A DNA stretch of 64,000 nucleotides, from positions 1,116,001-1,180,000 of the forward strand of contig NZ_CP035103.1 of the NCBI RefSeq assembly GCF_006094695.1, given 5' to 3'. Shown here one piece after another: positions 9,470 to 19,583 of this stretch. Every line of letters starts with the position of its first letter. Position 1 is the first letter of the stretch. Under the pieces are notes generated by a model that saw only the letters and a list, made by a program, of their open reading frames with translations, was not told the DNA's origin and did no database searches. The position numbers and the translations under genes are program-made. Origin of the DNA: Kocuria rosea. GTDB lineage: Bacteria > Actinomycetota > Actinomycetes > Actinomycetales > Micrococcaceae.

Positions 9470-10874
9470 TGATGGGCCTTTCCTCGGGGTACCGGTAGAG
9501 GCGCCGGCGTGAGCGCAGCGCCAGGGCGGCGGCCACGGTGGTCGTGCCGATGCGCCCGATGAGCATGATCAGGACCAGGACGTACTTGCCGGCGGGGGGC
9601 AGCTCGCCGGAGAGCCCCACGCTGAGACCGCACGTCGCGTACGCGGAGATCACCTCGAACAGAACCCGGTCCAGCGGCTCCTCGGAGATCTCCACGAGGA
9701 TCCCGCAGCCCACCAGGACGACGGTCGCCCCCATCATGATCACCGAGATCGCGATGCGGAGGGCGTCCTCGGGGATGGTCCGGTAGAACGCGATCACGGA
9801 CCGGTCGCCCCGGGCCTCGGCCAGGATCGCCAGGAAGACCACGGCGAGGGTGGTGACCTTGATGCCGCCGGCCACGGAGGCCGGGCCGCCGCCCGCGAAC
9901 ATCAGCGCGTCGGTCATCAGCAGGGTCACCGGCTCCAGACTGTTCATGTCCACGAGGTTGAAGCCCCCGGAGCGGACCATGACGGAGTGGAAGAAGCCCT
10001 CGAAGATCTTCTCGTGCACGGGCCGGTCCCGCAGGGTGTCCGGATTGGACCATTCGAAGGCCAGGAACAGGGCCCACCCCACGAACAGCAGGATCGTGGT
10101 GGTCACGATCACCAGCTTCGTGTTGAGGTTCCACCGCGAGAAGCGCAGCCCGGTCTGCCTCAGCACGAGGACCACGGGGAAGCCGAGGGAGCCCAGGAGG
10201 ACCCCCAGGGCGATCGGCAGGAGGATCAGCACCGCGTCCGTGTACGGGACGAGGCCGTCCGAGTGCGGGGTGAACCCCCCGTTGTTGAACGCGGAGACCG
10301 CGTAGAACACCCCGTGCCAGAGCGCCGTGAGGAACGGCTCCCCGACCACCAGGAAGCCGATCGTCAGCACCGTGGCCAGGATCGCCTCGATCGTCACGGA
10401 CATCAGCACGATGATCTGCAGGAGCGAGCCCACCTCGCCCAGGCGCCCGATGTTCAGGGCCTCCTGGGTGATCAGCCGGGACTTCAGGCCGAGCTTGCGA
10501 CCGATGGCCAGGGCCAGGATCGAGGTCATGGTGAGGGTGCCCAGACCGCCGATCTGCATCGCGACCAGGATCACGAACTGGCCGAAGAACGACCAGTTGG
10601 CCGCCGTCGACACCGTGGTCAGGCCCGTCACGGTGACCGCGGAGGTGGCCGTGAACACGGCGTCCTCGACCGGTGTCACGACGCCGGGGGCCGAGGCCAC
10701 GGGCAGCCACAGCAGGAAGGAGAACACGGACACGACCGCGGCGAAGGAGATGACGGCGAGCCGGGCGGGGGAGCCCGCCGCGATCCGGTCCACGAGGTCG
10801 CGCAGCGAGGTGAGCAGCCAGAACCGGCCGCGCTCCTCCGGACGGGCCCAGGGCGCGCGCTGCAGGTGGCTCAC
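9462..10874 (-). CDS. ktrB: KtrB/TrkH family potassium uptake membrane protein, copy 1
   Basis: This is the ion-conducting subunit of a Na+- or H+-linked K+ transporter, about 470 residues. All four pore-loop motifs with filter glycines are visible: TSAVTVTGL, SAFNNGGFTP, VRSGGFNL and YATCGLSVGL. About eight to ten hydrophobic helices surround them. I placed the start at GTG 10874, preceded by a strong AGGAGGAG sequence, because the longer open frame upstream is not KtrB-like. A TACTGT hexamer on the minus strand at 10942-10947 could be its -10 element, giving a leader of about 60 bases. The next KtrB gene diverges from the same 124-base intergenic region. Confidence 0.92.
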   Translation of the reverse strand: MSHLQRAPWARPEERGRFWLLTSLRDLVDRIAAGSPARLAVISFAAVVSVFSFLLWLPVASAPGVVTPVEDAVFTATSAVTVTGLTTVSTAANWSFFGQFVILVAMQIGGLGTLTMTSILALAIGRKLGLKSRLITQEALNIGRLGEVGSLLQIIVLMSVTIEAILATVLTIGFLVVGEPFLTALWHGVFYAVSAFNNGGFTPHSDGLVPYTDAVLILLPIALGVLLGSLGFPVVLVLRQTGLRFSRWNLNTKLVIVTTTILLFVGWALFLAFEWSNPDTLRDRPVHEKIFEGFFHSVMVRSGGFNLVDMNSLEPVTLLMTDALMFAGGGPASVAGGIKVTTLAVVFLAILAEARGDRSVIAFYRTIPEDALRIAISVIMMGATVVLVGCGILVEISEEPLDRVLFEVISAYATCGLSVGLSGELPPAGKYVLVLIMLIGRIGTTTVAAALALRSRRRLYRYPEERPIIG

Positions 10875-10985
10875 GGGCTCTCCTCCTGGTGTCCTGACCG
10901 CCCGGGCGGGGCGGCGGCCGCGGCGTTCGCCTCGACCCGAGACAGTATTCCACCCGAGCCCGTCCGCGGCGGGCAGCCGCGGGTG

Positions 10986-10991
10986 TAGGTT
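10986..10991 (+). promoter_or_regulatory. leaderless -10 element of ktrB copy 2
   Basis: TAGGTT is followed by 7 bases and then ATG 10999. There is no Shine-Dalgarno sequence, so the transcript would start at or within a base or two of the start codon. Confidence 0.55.
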
Positions 10992-10998
10992 GTCGCCC

Positions 10999-12444
10999 AT
11001 GCCCCTGGAAGAGGCCCTGCTGCGCGCCCGGGTCCGTCGACTGACCCGACGGCACGGGATCCGCTCCCCCCACGGTCGCCGGCCGGGACAACGGCGGAGC
11101 ACCGATCCGCGGGAGGTGACCACGGCGCGCACGGCGCAGCTGATCATCGGTGCGTTCGCGACCGCCCTGGCCGTCGGCACCGTCCTGCTGATGCTCCCGG
11201 TCGCGAGGTCGGGCCCCGGCGGGGCGTCGTTCATGGAGGCGTTCTTCACCGCGACCTCGGCGATCTGCGTGACCGGGCTGGTCGTGGTGGACACGCCGAC
11301 CTACTGGACGCCGTTCGGGCAGGCGGTGATCCTGGCCCTGATCCAGATCGGCGGGTTCGGGGTGATGTCCTTCGCCACCGTGCTCGGGATCCTCCTGGCC
11401 CGCCGGCTGGGCCTGACGGCCCGGATCATGAGCTCGACCGAGACGAAGAACCCCGGCTACGGGGACATGCGCCGGGTGCTGCTGCGCATCCTCGCCACCA
11501 CGCTGCTGATCGAGACGGTCGTGGCCGCGGCGCTCGCCCTCCGCTTCTTCGCCGGCTACGGGTACGGACCGGGGCAGGCGGCGTGGCACGGCGTGTTCCA
11601 CGCGGTCTCGGCGTTCAACAACGCCGGCTTCGCCCTGTACACCCTGTCGATCATGGACTTCGCCGCCGACCCCTGGGTCAACCTGCCGATCGTCGTCGCC
11701 GTGGTCCTGGGCGGGCTGGGGTTCCCGGTGCTCTACCAGCTGCGCCGGGAGTGGCGCCGGCCCCGGCGGTGGAGCTTGAACACCCGGATCGTGCTGTTCG
11801 CCACCGTGGCCCTGCTCGGCGCCGGCACGGTGTTCCTGTGCGCGGTGGAGTGGTCCAACCCCGCCACCCTCGGGCCGATGCGGGCCGACGAGAAGCTGCT
11901 GGCCGGGTTCTTCCAGTCCACCATCGCCCGTACGGCCGGGTTCAACAGCATCGACATCACGGCGATGCACCCGGTGTCCTGGCTGGGGCTGGACCTCCTG
12001 ATGCTCATCGGCGGCGGCCCCGCCGGGACGGCCGGCGGGCTGAAGGTCACCACCGTCGCCGTCCTCGGCTTCATCGCCTGGACCGAGATCACCGGGGGAA
12101 CGGCCGTGCACGTCCTCGGCAAGCGCCTGTCCCGGTCGGTGCAGCGCCAGGCGATCACGGTGGTCGTCCTGGCGCTGGGCGCGGTGACCACCGCCACGAT
12201 GGTGCTGATGCTGCTGCACGAGGACATCGGCCTGGACCGGATCCTGTTCGAGACGATCTCCGCGTTCGCCACCGTGGGCCTGTCCACGGGCATCACCGCG
12301 GATCTCTCGCCGGCGGCCCAGGGCGTGCTCATCGCCCTGATGTTCCTGGGCCGGCTGGGGCCCATCACCGTGGCCACCGCCATGGCGGCCCGTCCCCGGA
12401 AGGCCCTGTACGAACTGCCCAAGGAACGCCCGCTGATCGGCTGA
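10999..12444 (+). CDS. ktrB: KtrB/TrkH family potassium uptake membrane protein, copy 2
   Basis: This second pore subunit of a Ktr-type K+ transporter has 481 residues. The four filter loops read TSAICVTGLV, SAFNNAGFAL, ARTAGFNSID and FATVGLSTGI. It carries an Arg-rich cytoplasmic N-terminal extension of about 40 residues absent from copy 1. The sequence clearly differs from copy 1, so this is an old duplication or separate acquisition. ATG 10999 is supported by the TANNNT hexamer 7 bases upstream; a later GTG at 11116 is the alternative. It is followed after 74 bases by its own ktrA. Confidence 0.9.
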   Translation: MPLEEALLRARVRRLTRRHGIRSPHGRRPGQRRSTDPREVTTARTAQLIIGAFATALAVGTVLLMLPVARSGPGGASFMEAFFTATSAICVTGLVVVDTPTYWTPFGQAVILALIQIGGFGVMSFATVLGILLARRLGLTARIMSSTETKNPGYGDMRRVLLRILATTLLIETVVAAALALRFFAGYGYGPGQAAWHGVFHAVSAFNNAGFALYTLSIMDFAADPWVNLPIVVAVVLGGLGFPVLYQLRREWRRPRRWSLNTRIVLFATVALLGAGTVFLCAVEWSNPATLGPMRADEKLLAGFFQSTIARTAGFNSIDITAMHPVSWLGLDLLMLIGGGPAGTAGGLKVTTVAVLGFIAWTEITGGTAVHVLGKRLSRSVQRQAITVVVLALGAVTTATMVLMLLHEDIGLDRILFETISAFATVGLSTGITADLSPAAQGVLIALMFLGRLGPITVATAMAARPRKALYELPKERPLIG

Positions 12445-12518
12445 GTCCACCGCGCTCGCCCGGCACACCACCCCACGGGGCCCTGCGGCCCACCCCGACA
12501 CCTCTTGGAGGTCCCCAC

Positions 12519-13223
12519 ATGTTCCCCTCCCGCCCCGGCACCGCCCCGTACCACCACTCCGGCCGCCGCCGGCCACCGGGCACGGTGGCCGTGATCGGCC
12601 TGGGCCGCTTCGGCGCCGCCCTGGCCCTCGAGCTGATGCGCAACGGCGCGGAGGTGCTGGGCATCGACGTCGACGAGGACGTCGTCCAGGAGCTCAACGG
12701 GCAGCTGACCACCGTGGTGCGCGCCGACGCCACCCAGGAACAGGTGCTGCGCCAGCTCGGCGTCGACGAGTTCGACAAGGTGGTGGTCGGCATCGGCTCC
12801 GACGTCCAGGCCAGCATCCTGGTCGCCTCCCGGCTGCTGAAGTTCGCCCACCCCGAGATCTGGGCGAAGGCCATCACCACACCCCACGCCGAGATCCTCG
12901 AGCAGCTCGGGGTCCACCACGTCATCAGCCCCGAGCACGACATGGGCGTGCGCTCCGCCCACCTGATCCAGGGCCGGGCCCTCGACTTCGTGACGATCGA
13001 CGAAGGATTCGCCCTCATCCGCTGCCCGGCCCCGGAGGCCGTCCAGCAGCGGCCGCTGGACACTCTCAGCATCCGGCGCACCCACGGGGTCTCGATCGTC
13101 GCGGTCCGCCGCCTGGGCCAGGGGTGGGAGGCCACCGAGCCCGGCACGGTCCTCTACGAGAACGACCAGATCCTCGTGACGGGACCCACCCGTGCGGTCG
13201 AGGCCTTCAGCGACCTCGACTGA
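12519..13223 (+). CDS. ktrA: KtrA-type potassium uptake regulator (RCK/TrkA domain), copy 2
   Basis: This 234-residue RCK protein pairs with the upstream KtrB. The RCK_N domain starts VAVIGLGRFGAALALEL, with GIDVDED for nucleotide binding, and the RCK_C domain is at the end. It has a basic N-terminal extension of about 20 residues (PYHHSGRRRPP) missing from copy 1. ATG 12519 has a TTGGAGG ribosome binding site 7 bases upstream, so unlike its neighbour ktrB it is a leadered cistron, probably cotranscribed. Both Ktr pairs keep the order KtrB then KtrA while reading in opposite directions. Confidence 0.9.
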   Translation: MFPSRPGTAPYHHSGRRRPPGTVAVIGLGRFGAALALELMRNGAEVLGIDVDEDVVQELNGQLTTVVRADATQEQVLRQLGVDEFDKVVVGIGSDVQASILVASRLLKFAHPEIWAKAITTPHAEILEQLGVHHVISPEHDMGVRSAHLIQGRALDFVTIDEGFALIRCPAPEAVQQRPLDTLSIRRTHGVSIVAVRRLGQGWEATEPGTVLYENDQILVTGPTRAVEAFSDLD

Positions 13224-13290
13224 GCCGCGCCGGGGTGACACAAAGGGCGCCGGCGCCACGCCCGCGACGGCGGGCCCCGGCCCCGAGTGG

Positions 13291-13296
13291 TCTAAT
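13291..13296 (+). promoter_or_regulatory. candidate -10 element of acuC
   Basis: TCTAAT ends 6 bases before GTG 13303, with no Shine-Dalgarno sequence between. It departs from TANNNT at the second base, so it is a weaker case than the other leaderless promoters in this window. Confidence 0.35.
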
Positions 13297-13302
13297 GGCG
13301 GT

Positions 13303-14514
13303 GTGACCCCTGCTACGTCCGGGCCCGGCGCCCCGTACCCCACGCGACTGTTCTGGGACCCCGCCCTGCTCGAGTACAACTTCGGGGACCACCACCCCAT
13401 GCACCCGTCCCGGCTCGAGGCCACCTACCGGCTGGTCCAGGAGTTCGGCCTGGACCGCCGGGACAACGTCACGGTGGAGGCGCCCGAGGTGGCCCCGGAC
13501 GAGGTGCTCAACCTCGTCCACCCGCAGCACTACGTGGACTCGGTCCGGGCCGTCAGCGCCGACCCCACCGTGGAGGTCCCCGAGTGCGGTCTCGGCACCG
13601 AGGACACCCCCGGGTACCCGGGGGTGCACGAGGCGAGCGCCCGGCTCGTGGGCGGCACCTACCAGGGCGCCGTGGCCGTTCTCGCGGGGGACGCGGTGCA
13701 CGCCGTGAACTTCGGGGGCGGGATGCACCACGCCCACGCGGAGAAGGCCAGCGGATTCTGCATCTACAACGACTGCGCCGTGGCGGTCCAGCACCTGCTG
13801 GACCAGGGTGTCCGGCGCGTGGCCTACGTGGACGTCGACGGCCACCACGGCGACGGCACCCAGTCGATCTTCTACGACGACCCCCGCGTGCTCACCGTCT
13901 CGCTGCACGAGACGGGCCTGACGCTGTTCCCGGGCACGGGCTTCGCCAACGAGACCGGCCGCGGGGAGGCCGAGGGGCACTCCGTGAACGTGGCGATGCC
14001 CACGGCCTCCGACGACTCCATGTGGCTGCGCGCGTTCGACGCCGTGGTCCCGCCCCTGCTGCGCCAGTTCCGGCCCGAGGTGATCGTGAGCCAGCACGGC
14101 TGCGACTCGCACTTCGCCGACGAGCTCACCCACCTGCGCGTCAGCGTCGACGCGCAGCGGCAGACCGCCGTGGCCCTGGCCGGGCTGGCCCACGAGCTGT
14201 GCGAGGGCCGGTGGATCGCCACGGGCGGGGGCGGGTACAACTGCTACGACGTGGTGCCCCGCTCCTGGACGCACCTGGTGGGAGTCGCCGCCGGCCACCC
14301 GATCGACGTGGGCACCGCGGTGCCGCAGCCGTGGCGCGACTACGTGCAAGAGCGCTACGGCGCCGACGCGCCGCGGGTCATGGGCGACGAGGTGGACCTG
14401 TGGTGGCGCTCCTGGGAGGTGGGCTTCGACCCCAACGACGAGACGGACCGCACGATCATGGCCACCCGCAAGGAGGTCTTCCCCCAGTGGGGGCTGGACC
14501 CGTGGTTCGACTGA
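13303..14514 (+). CDS. acuC: acetoin utilization protein AcuC (class I histone deacetylase-like)
   Basis: AcuC is a zinc deacetylase of the class I HDAC fold. In Bacillus it removes acetyl groups from acetyl-CoA synthetase and so activates acetate use; the target here is inferred to be similar. The 403-residue protein shows HPMHPSRL, the tandem histidines in GGGMHHAH, the zinc site DVDGHHGDGT, and VSQHGCDSH and GGGGYN near the end. GTG 13303 begins the conserved part; the frame is open further upstream only because of composition. It is followed after about 100 bases by an ArsR regulator. An acetate-linked role would fit the glyoxylate shunt genes 30 kb away. Confidence 0.9.
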   Translation: MTPATSGPGAPYPTRLFWDPALLEYNFGDHHPMHPSRLEATYRLVQEFGLDRRDNVTVEAPEVAPDEVLNLVHPQHYVDSVRAVSADPTVEVPECGLGTEDTPGYPGVHEASARLVGGTYQGAVAVLAGDAVHAVNFGGGMHHAHAEKASGFCIYNDCAVAVQHLLDQGVRRVAYVDVDGHHGDGTQSIFYDDPRVLTVSLHETGLTLFPGTGFANETGRGEAEGHSVNVAMPTASDDSMWLRAFDAVVPPLLRQFRPEVIVSQHGCDSHFADELTHLRVSVDAQRQTAVALAGLAHELCEGRWIATGGGGYNCYDVVPRSWTHLVGVAAGHPIDVGTAVPQPWRDYVQERYGADAPRVMGDEVDLWWRSWEVGFDPNDETDRTIMATRKEVFPQWGLDPWFD

Positions 14515-14603
14515 GCCCGCCGCCCGCGGGCTCCGGCAGCGGCGGGGGCAGCCACGGGGGCGGCACGGACGTGCCGGTGCCGGGAGCCGCACGGCAACCC
14601 GTT

Positions 14604-14609
14604 TACAGT
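14604..14609 (+). promoter_or_regulatory. leaderless -10 element of the ArsR-family gene
   Basis: TACAGT is followed by 6 bases (GATCGG) and ATG 14616. No ribosome binding site is present. Confidence 0.55.
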
Positions 14610-14615
14610 GATCGG

Positions 14616-16597
<1,982 letters not shown>

Positions 16598-16697
16598 CCC
16601 GTGCCGGGTCCGGTCCGCCGGGCCCGGCAGGGGTTCCCCGTCCGCACTTCCGACACGTCCGGACCCGCGTTCGTCCCACGGAGGGCCGCGGTGGTCC

Positions 16698-16703
16698 TAC
16701 CCT
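16698..16703 (+). promoter_or_regulatory. leaderless -10 element of the GntR/FadR gene
   Basis: TACCCT is followed by 7 bases and ATG 16711. The same hexamer precedes the hydrolase at 47424 and menD at 53313. Confidence 0.55.
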
Positions 16704-16710
16704 GGAGACT

Positions 16711-17553
16711 ATGGCAACGCATCGGCAGGTCCTGCAGTGGCTGGAGAACGAGCTGTTCGACGGCCACCTCGTGCTGGGCCAACAACTGCCCTCGGACCGC
16801 GACCTCGCGGCCATCCACCGCGTGTCCCGCAACACCATGCGGGAGGCGCTCAAGACCCTGGAGGCCCAGGGCATCGTGCGGCTGTTCGACGGGCCGCGCA
16901 AGTCGATCCTGCCCATGCTGGTGCGGGAGCCCGCCGCGTCCGCGGGGCCCGCGCTGCAGCTGCACATGGCCACCTCGGACTACCCCCTGCGGGACATCGT
17001 CCAGACCCGGGTGCTGCTCGAGACGTGGGCCCTGGAGCGCTCGGACCCGGAGCACCCGGCGATGGCCGAGCTGCGGGCGCTGCTCGAGCAGATGGCCCGG
17101 GACGACCTGTCGCTCAAGGAGTTCCACCACCTCGAGGTGAGCTTCCACATCGCCCTGTGCAAGACCGCCGGCAACTCGGTGGTCTCCGCCCTGATGTCCT
17201 CCCTGCGGGACTCGATCTACGAGTACACGATGGCCCTGGTGGGCCACGTGCCCCTGTGGAGCACCACCGCGGACCGGCTGCGCGCGGAGCACCACGCCAT
17301 CTACTCCGCCGTGGCGGCCGGTGACCGCCGGCTGGCGTCCCGGCTGGTGGCGGAGCACATCGAGTACCAGTACCGCGAGGCCGGCGTGGACCCGGACCAG
17401 GAGCAGCGCACCCCCGGTCCGGCCCCGGACGCGCCCGCCGAGCTCAACCCGCCCGGCGCCGCGGCGCAGCCGGACACCGGCGCGCACGAGCTCGCGGACG
17501 CCTTCGAGGAGGAGCCCGGGGACGGGCCCGCACCGGTGTCCCGCAGCGCCTGA
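16711..17553 (+). CDS. GntR/FadR-family transcriptional regulator
   Basis: The N-terminal winged helix (LPSDRDLAAIHRVSRNTMREALKTLEAQG, read here in parts) is the GntR type. The C-terminal all-helical FCD-like domain covers about residues 85-225, with TRVLLETWAL, SFHIALCKTAGNSVV and RLRAEHHAIYSAVAAGD giving the usual Asp/His metal-ligand pattern. Such regulators respond to small carboxylates; the ligand is unknown. The last 50 residues are Pro/Ala/Glu-rich and probably flexible. The gene sits alone between gdhA and the bS22-type gene. Its 280 residues are slightly longer than the usual 230-250 because of that tail. Confidence 0.85.
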   Translation: MATHRQVLQWLENELFDGHLVLGQQLPSDRDLAAIHRVSRNTMREALKTLEAQGIVRLFDGPRKSILPMLVREPAASAGPALQLHMATSDYPLRDIVQTRVLLETWALERSDPEHPAMAELRALLEQMARDDLSLKEFHHLEVSFHIALCKTAGNSVVSALMSSLRDSIYEYTMALVGHVPLWSTTADRLRAEHHAIYSAVAAGDRRLASRLVAEHIEYQYREAGVDPDQEQRTPGPAPDAPAELNPPGAAAQPDTGAHELADAFEEEPGDGPAPVSRSA

Positions 17554-17598
17554 GCCGGCCGCGGCCGGACCGAGTACAGCAATCTCCCCACAAGACGG

Positions 17599-17604
17599 TA
17601 GGGT
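17599..17604 (+). promoter_or_regulatory. candidate -10 element upstream of the bS22 gene
   Basis: TAGGGT lies 114 bases before ATG 17719 in an otherwise GC-rich non-coding stretch (17554-17718). No convincing -35 is seen. It would give a leader of about 105 bases. Confidence 0.3.
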
Positions 17605-17718
17605 GTCAGTGAACGTTTGCCCGGCCGTCACCGTCCGCAGGCCGGCACCCCTGGTTCCCGCCTGTCGCGCGGAGTCCCCGGGGGCACACCACCGAGACAT
17701 GAAGATGCGAGGGATCCT

Positions 17719-17817
17719 ATGGGTTCAGTGATCAAGTAGCGCCGCAAGCGGATGTCCAAGAAGAAGCACCGCAAGCTGCTCCGCAAGACCCGTCACCAGC
17801 GCCGCAACAAGAAGTGA
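17719..17817 (+). CDS. bS22-type (AURKAIP1/COX24) ribosomal protein gene with in-frame amber codon
   Basis: These 33 codons encode the small basic protein that sits on the 30S subunit of actinobacteria (M. tuberculosis Rv0500B; family consensus, from memory, MGSVIKKRRKRM then a Lys/Arg-rich body). Here codon 7 is TAG (17737-17739) where the family has AAG, giving MGSVIK, stop, RRKRM, and then the intact conserved body ending HQRRNKK before TGA. GAGGGA just upstream is a fair ribosome binding site for ATG 17719. If translation instead starts at the in-frame ATG 17752, a 21-residue product with the conserved core remains. Explanations are a sequencing error, a recent mutation, amber readthrough, or reinitiation 12 bases after the stop. 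The strong preservation of flanking codons argues against long decay. Confidence 0.75.
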
Positions 17818-17832
17818 CCCTGCGCTGAGCGC

Positions 17833-17874
17833 CACCGGGGGCCGCCGTCCGATCCAGGACGGTGGCCCCCGGTG
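17833..17874. terminator. hairpin terminator after the bS22 gene
   Basis: An 18-base stem (one G-U pair) with a 6-base loop starts 15 bases after the stop. It is very GC-rich and has no T-run beyond GTTCC. Confidence 0.6.
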
Positions 17875-17910
17875 CGTTCCCGGGCCCGTCCGCACCGCGC
17901 GGCGGGCCCG

Positions 17911-17916
17911 TAGCAT
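17911..17916 (+). promoter_or_regulatory. leaderless -10 element of the glutaredoxin-like gene
   Basis: TAGCAT is followed by 7 bases and ATG 17924. It overlaps an upstream in-frame ATG (17915), which argues that the real start is 17924. Confidence 0.55.
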
Positions 17917-17923
17917 GGGCTCC

Positions 17924-18187
17924 ATGACTCCTCCTCCGCCGCCCGCCGTGACCCTCCTCACCCGCCCGGGGTGCCACCTCTGCGAGGCCGCCCGGGAGTC
18001 CGTGGACCGGGTCGCCTCCGCGCTGGGGCTGGAGTGGGAGGACGTCGACGTCGACACCGACCCCGAGCTGGCCCGCCGGCACGCCGAGGAGATCCCCGTG
18101 GTCCTCGTGGACGGCGTCCCGCGCGACTTCTGGCAGATCGACGAGCGCCGCCTCGCCCGGCTGCTGCGCGAGCGCCTGGCCGGCTGA
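17924..18187 (+). CDS. glutaredoxin family protein
   Basis: This thioredoxin-fold protein of 87 residues has the redox motif CHLC in LLTRPGCHLCEAARE, close to the N terminus, and the cis-proline region EEIPVVLVDG. It probably handles thiol-disulfide exchange in the cytoplasm, but its partner is unknown. The start at 17924 is preferred over 17915 because of the promoter spacing. A comparable glutaredoxin-like gene (Rv0508) lies in the same part of the M. tuberculosis chromosome. It precedes the histidine phosphatase by 49 bases. Confidence 0.85.
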   Translation: MTPPPPPAVTLLTRPGCHLCEAARESVDRVASALGLEWEDVDVDTDPELARRHAEEIPVVLVDGVPRDFWQIDERRLARLLRERLAG

Positions 18188-18236
18188 ACCGCCCCCCGTT
18201 TTGGGGCCGGTGCGCCCGGTCTGGGACCATGGGGGC

Positions 18237-18908
18237 ATGCCCTCCTCGACCGTCCACCTGCTGCGCCACGGCCAGGTCCTCAACCCGGACCGCATCGTCT
18301 ACGGGAGGATGCCCAGCTACGGCCTCACCGAGCTCGGTGCGCGGATGGCGGAGGCCGCCGCCGCGGAGCTCGCCCGCCGCGTGAACACCGGCTCGCGCAT
18401 CGTCCACCTCGTCTCCTCGCCGCTGCAGCGCGCCCGGGAGACGGCCGCGCCCGTGGCCCGGGAGCTGCACCTGCCGGTGCACCCGGACGAGCGGATCATC
18501 GAGGCGCACAACCACTTCGAGGGCCTGCACGTGGACCTCCCCGAGCTGCTGAGGCCCCGGCACTGGCCGCACCTGCGCAACCCGCTGCGGCCCTCCTGGG
18601 GCGAGCCCTACCGGCACCAGGTCGCGCGCATGGCGGAGGCGGTGCTGGACGCCGGGCGCGCCGCCGTGGAGCGCGGCGGGGACGGCGCCGAGGCCGTGCT
18701 CGTGTCCCACCAGCTGCCGATCTGGCTCACCCGGCTCTCCGCCGAGGGGCGCCCCCTGCCGCACGACCCGCGGCGGCGGCAGTGCAACCTCGCCTCCATC
18801 ACCTCGCTGGTCTTCGACGACCTCGACTCCGGGCGCCCGCCCCGGGTCGTCTACAGCGAGCCCGCCGCCGACCTCTACCCAGGGGTCAACCAGCTTCCCG
18901 GTTCATAA
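18237..18908 (+). CDS. histidine phosphatase family protein (phosphoglycerate mutase-like)
   Basis: The catalytic motif LLRHGQ near the N terminus (the RHG phosphohistidine motif), the arginine in SSPLQRARETA, and the second histidine in VLVSHQLPIW define the histidine phosphatase superfamily. The protein has 223 residues. The substrate is unknown. It immediately precedes the cytochrome c maturation operon, as Rv0525 does in M. tuberculosis. ATG 18237 is preceded by GACCAT and 6 bases, similar to the leaderless promoters but with G in place of the first T. A CATAAT hexamer at 18904-18909 overlapping its stop may drive tlpA. Confidence 0.87.
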   Translation: MPSSTVHLLRHGQVLNPDRIVYGRMPSYGLTELGARMAEAAAAELARRVNTGSRIVHLVSSPLQRARETAAPVARELHLPVHPDERIIEAHNHFEGLHVDLPELLRPRHWPHLRNPLRPSWGEPYRHQVARMAEAVLDAGRAAVERGGDGAEAVLVSHQLPIWLTRLSAEGRPLPHDPRRRQCNLASITSLVFDDLDSGRPPRVVYSEPAADLYPGVNQLPGS

Positions 18909-18962
18909 TGGCCTGGCGCCGCCGCCCTCCCCGTCCCGTCCAGAGCACCAGGTGATCCGTCC

Positions 18963-19583
18963 GTGACCTCCCGCCCCTCGCCCGCCCCCCGTCCGTCCCG
19001 CCGCCGCGTGCTCTCGCTCGCGGGCCTCGGCGTCCTCGGACTCGCCCTCGCCGGGTGCACGGAGGAGGACTCCCTCGCCCAGCAGGCGAACTCGGGGGAC
19101 CAGAAGGGCTACATCGCCGGGGACGGCACGGTCTCCGAGTACCCGGCCGCCGAGCGCGGGGAGCCGGTGCAGTTCGCCGGCACGCTGTTCGACGGCACGC
19201 CCCTCGCCGCCGAGGACCTGCGCGGGCGGCCCGCGCTGCTGAACTTCTGGTACGCGGGCTGCGCCCCGTGCCGCGTGGAGGCCCCCGACCTCCGCGAGCT
19301 CGCCGAGCGGTTCGAGGGGCAGGCCGCCTTCTACGGTGTGAACCTGCGCGACGAGCGGGCCACCGCCGAGGCGTTCGAGCGCACCTTCGAGATCCCGTAC
19401 CCCTCCGTCGCGGACAAGGACGGGGGCGTGCTCATGGCGCTGAGCGCGTACGTGCCGCCGCAGGCCGTGCCGACCACGCTCGTGCTCGACGCCCAGGGGC
19501 GGGTGGCCGCCCGCATCCTCGGCATCGCGGACCGCTCCGTGCTCGAGACCCTCCTCGAGGACACGGTGGCCGAAGCGGCATGA
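18963..19583 (+). CDS. TlpA/ResA-like thiol-disulfide reductase lipoprotein (CcsX)
   Basis: This extracytoplasmic thioredoxin-like protein keeps the apocytochrome c CXXCH cysteines reduced for haem attachment. It has a basic N terminus with SRRRVLSL, a hydrophobic stretch and the lipobox LALAGC (lipidated Cys32), then a thioredoxin domain with the WYAGCAPCR redox motif (Cys100 and Cys103) and the cis-proline AVPTT. The length is 206 residues. The start is GTG 18963 with AGGTGA upstream. The stop overlaps the ccdA start (ATGA, 19580-19583), and the four genes to ccsB form one operon, matching Rv0526-Rv0529. Confidence 0.92.
   Translation: MTSRPSPAPRPSRRRVLSLAGLGVLGLALAGCTEEDSLAQQANSGDQKGYIAGDGTVSEYPAAERGEPVQFAGTLFDGTPLAAEDLRGRPALLNFWYAGCAPCRVEAPDLRELAERFEGQAAFYGVNLRDERATAEAFERTFEIPYPSVADKDGGVLMALSAYVPPQAVPTTLVLDAQGRVAARILGIADRSVLETLLEDTVAEAA

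Noticed and set aside
17915..17923. Glutaredoxin-like gene starting at ATG 17915
   Set aside because: This ATG overlaps the TAGCAT element, so a transcript starting 7 bases after that element would not include it; ATG 17924 fits.
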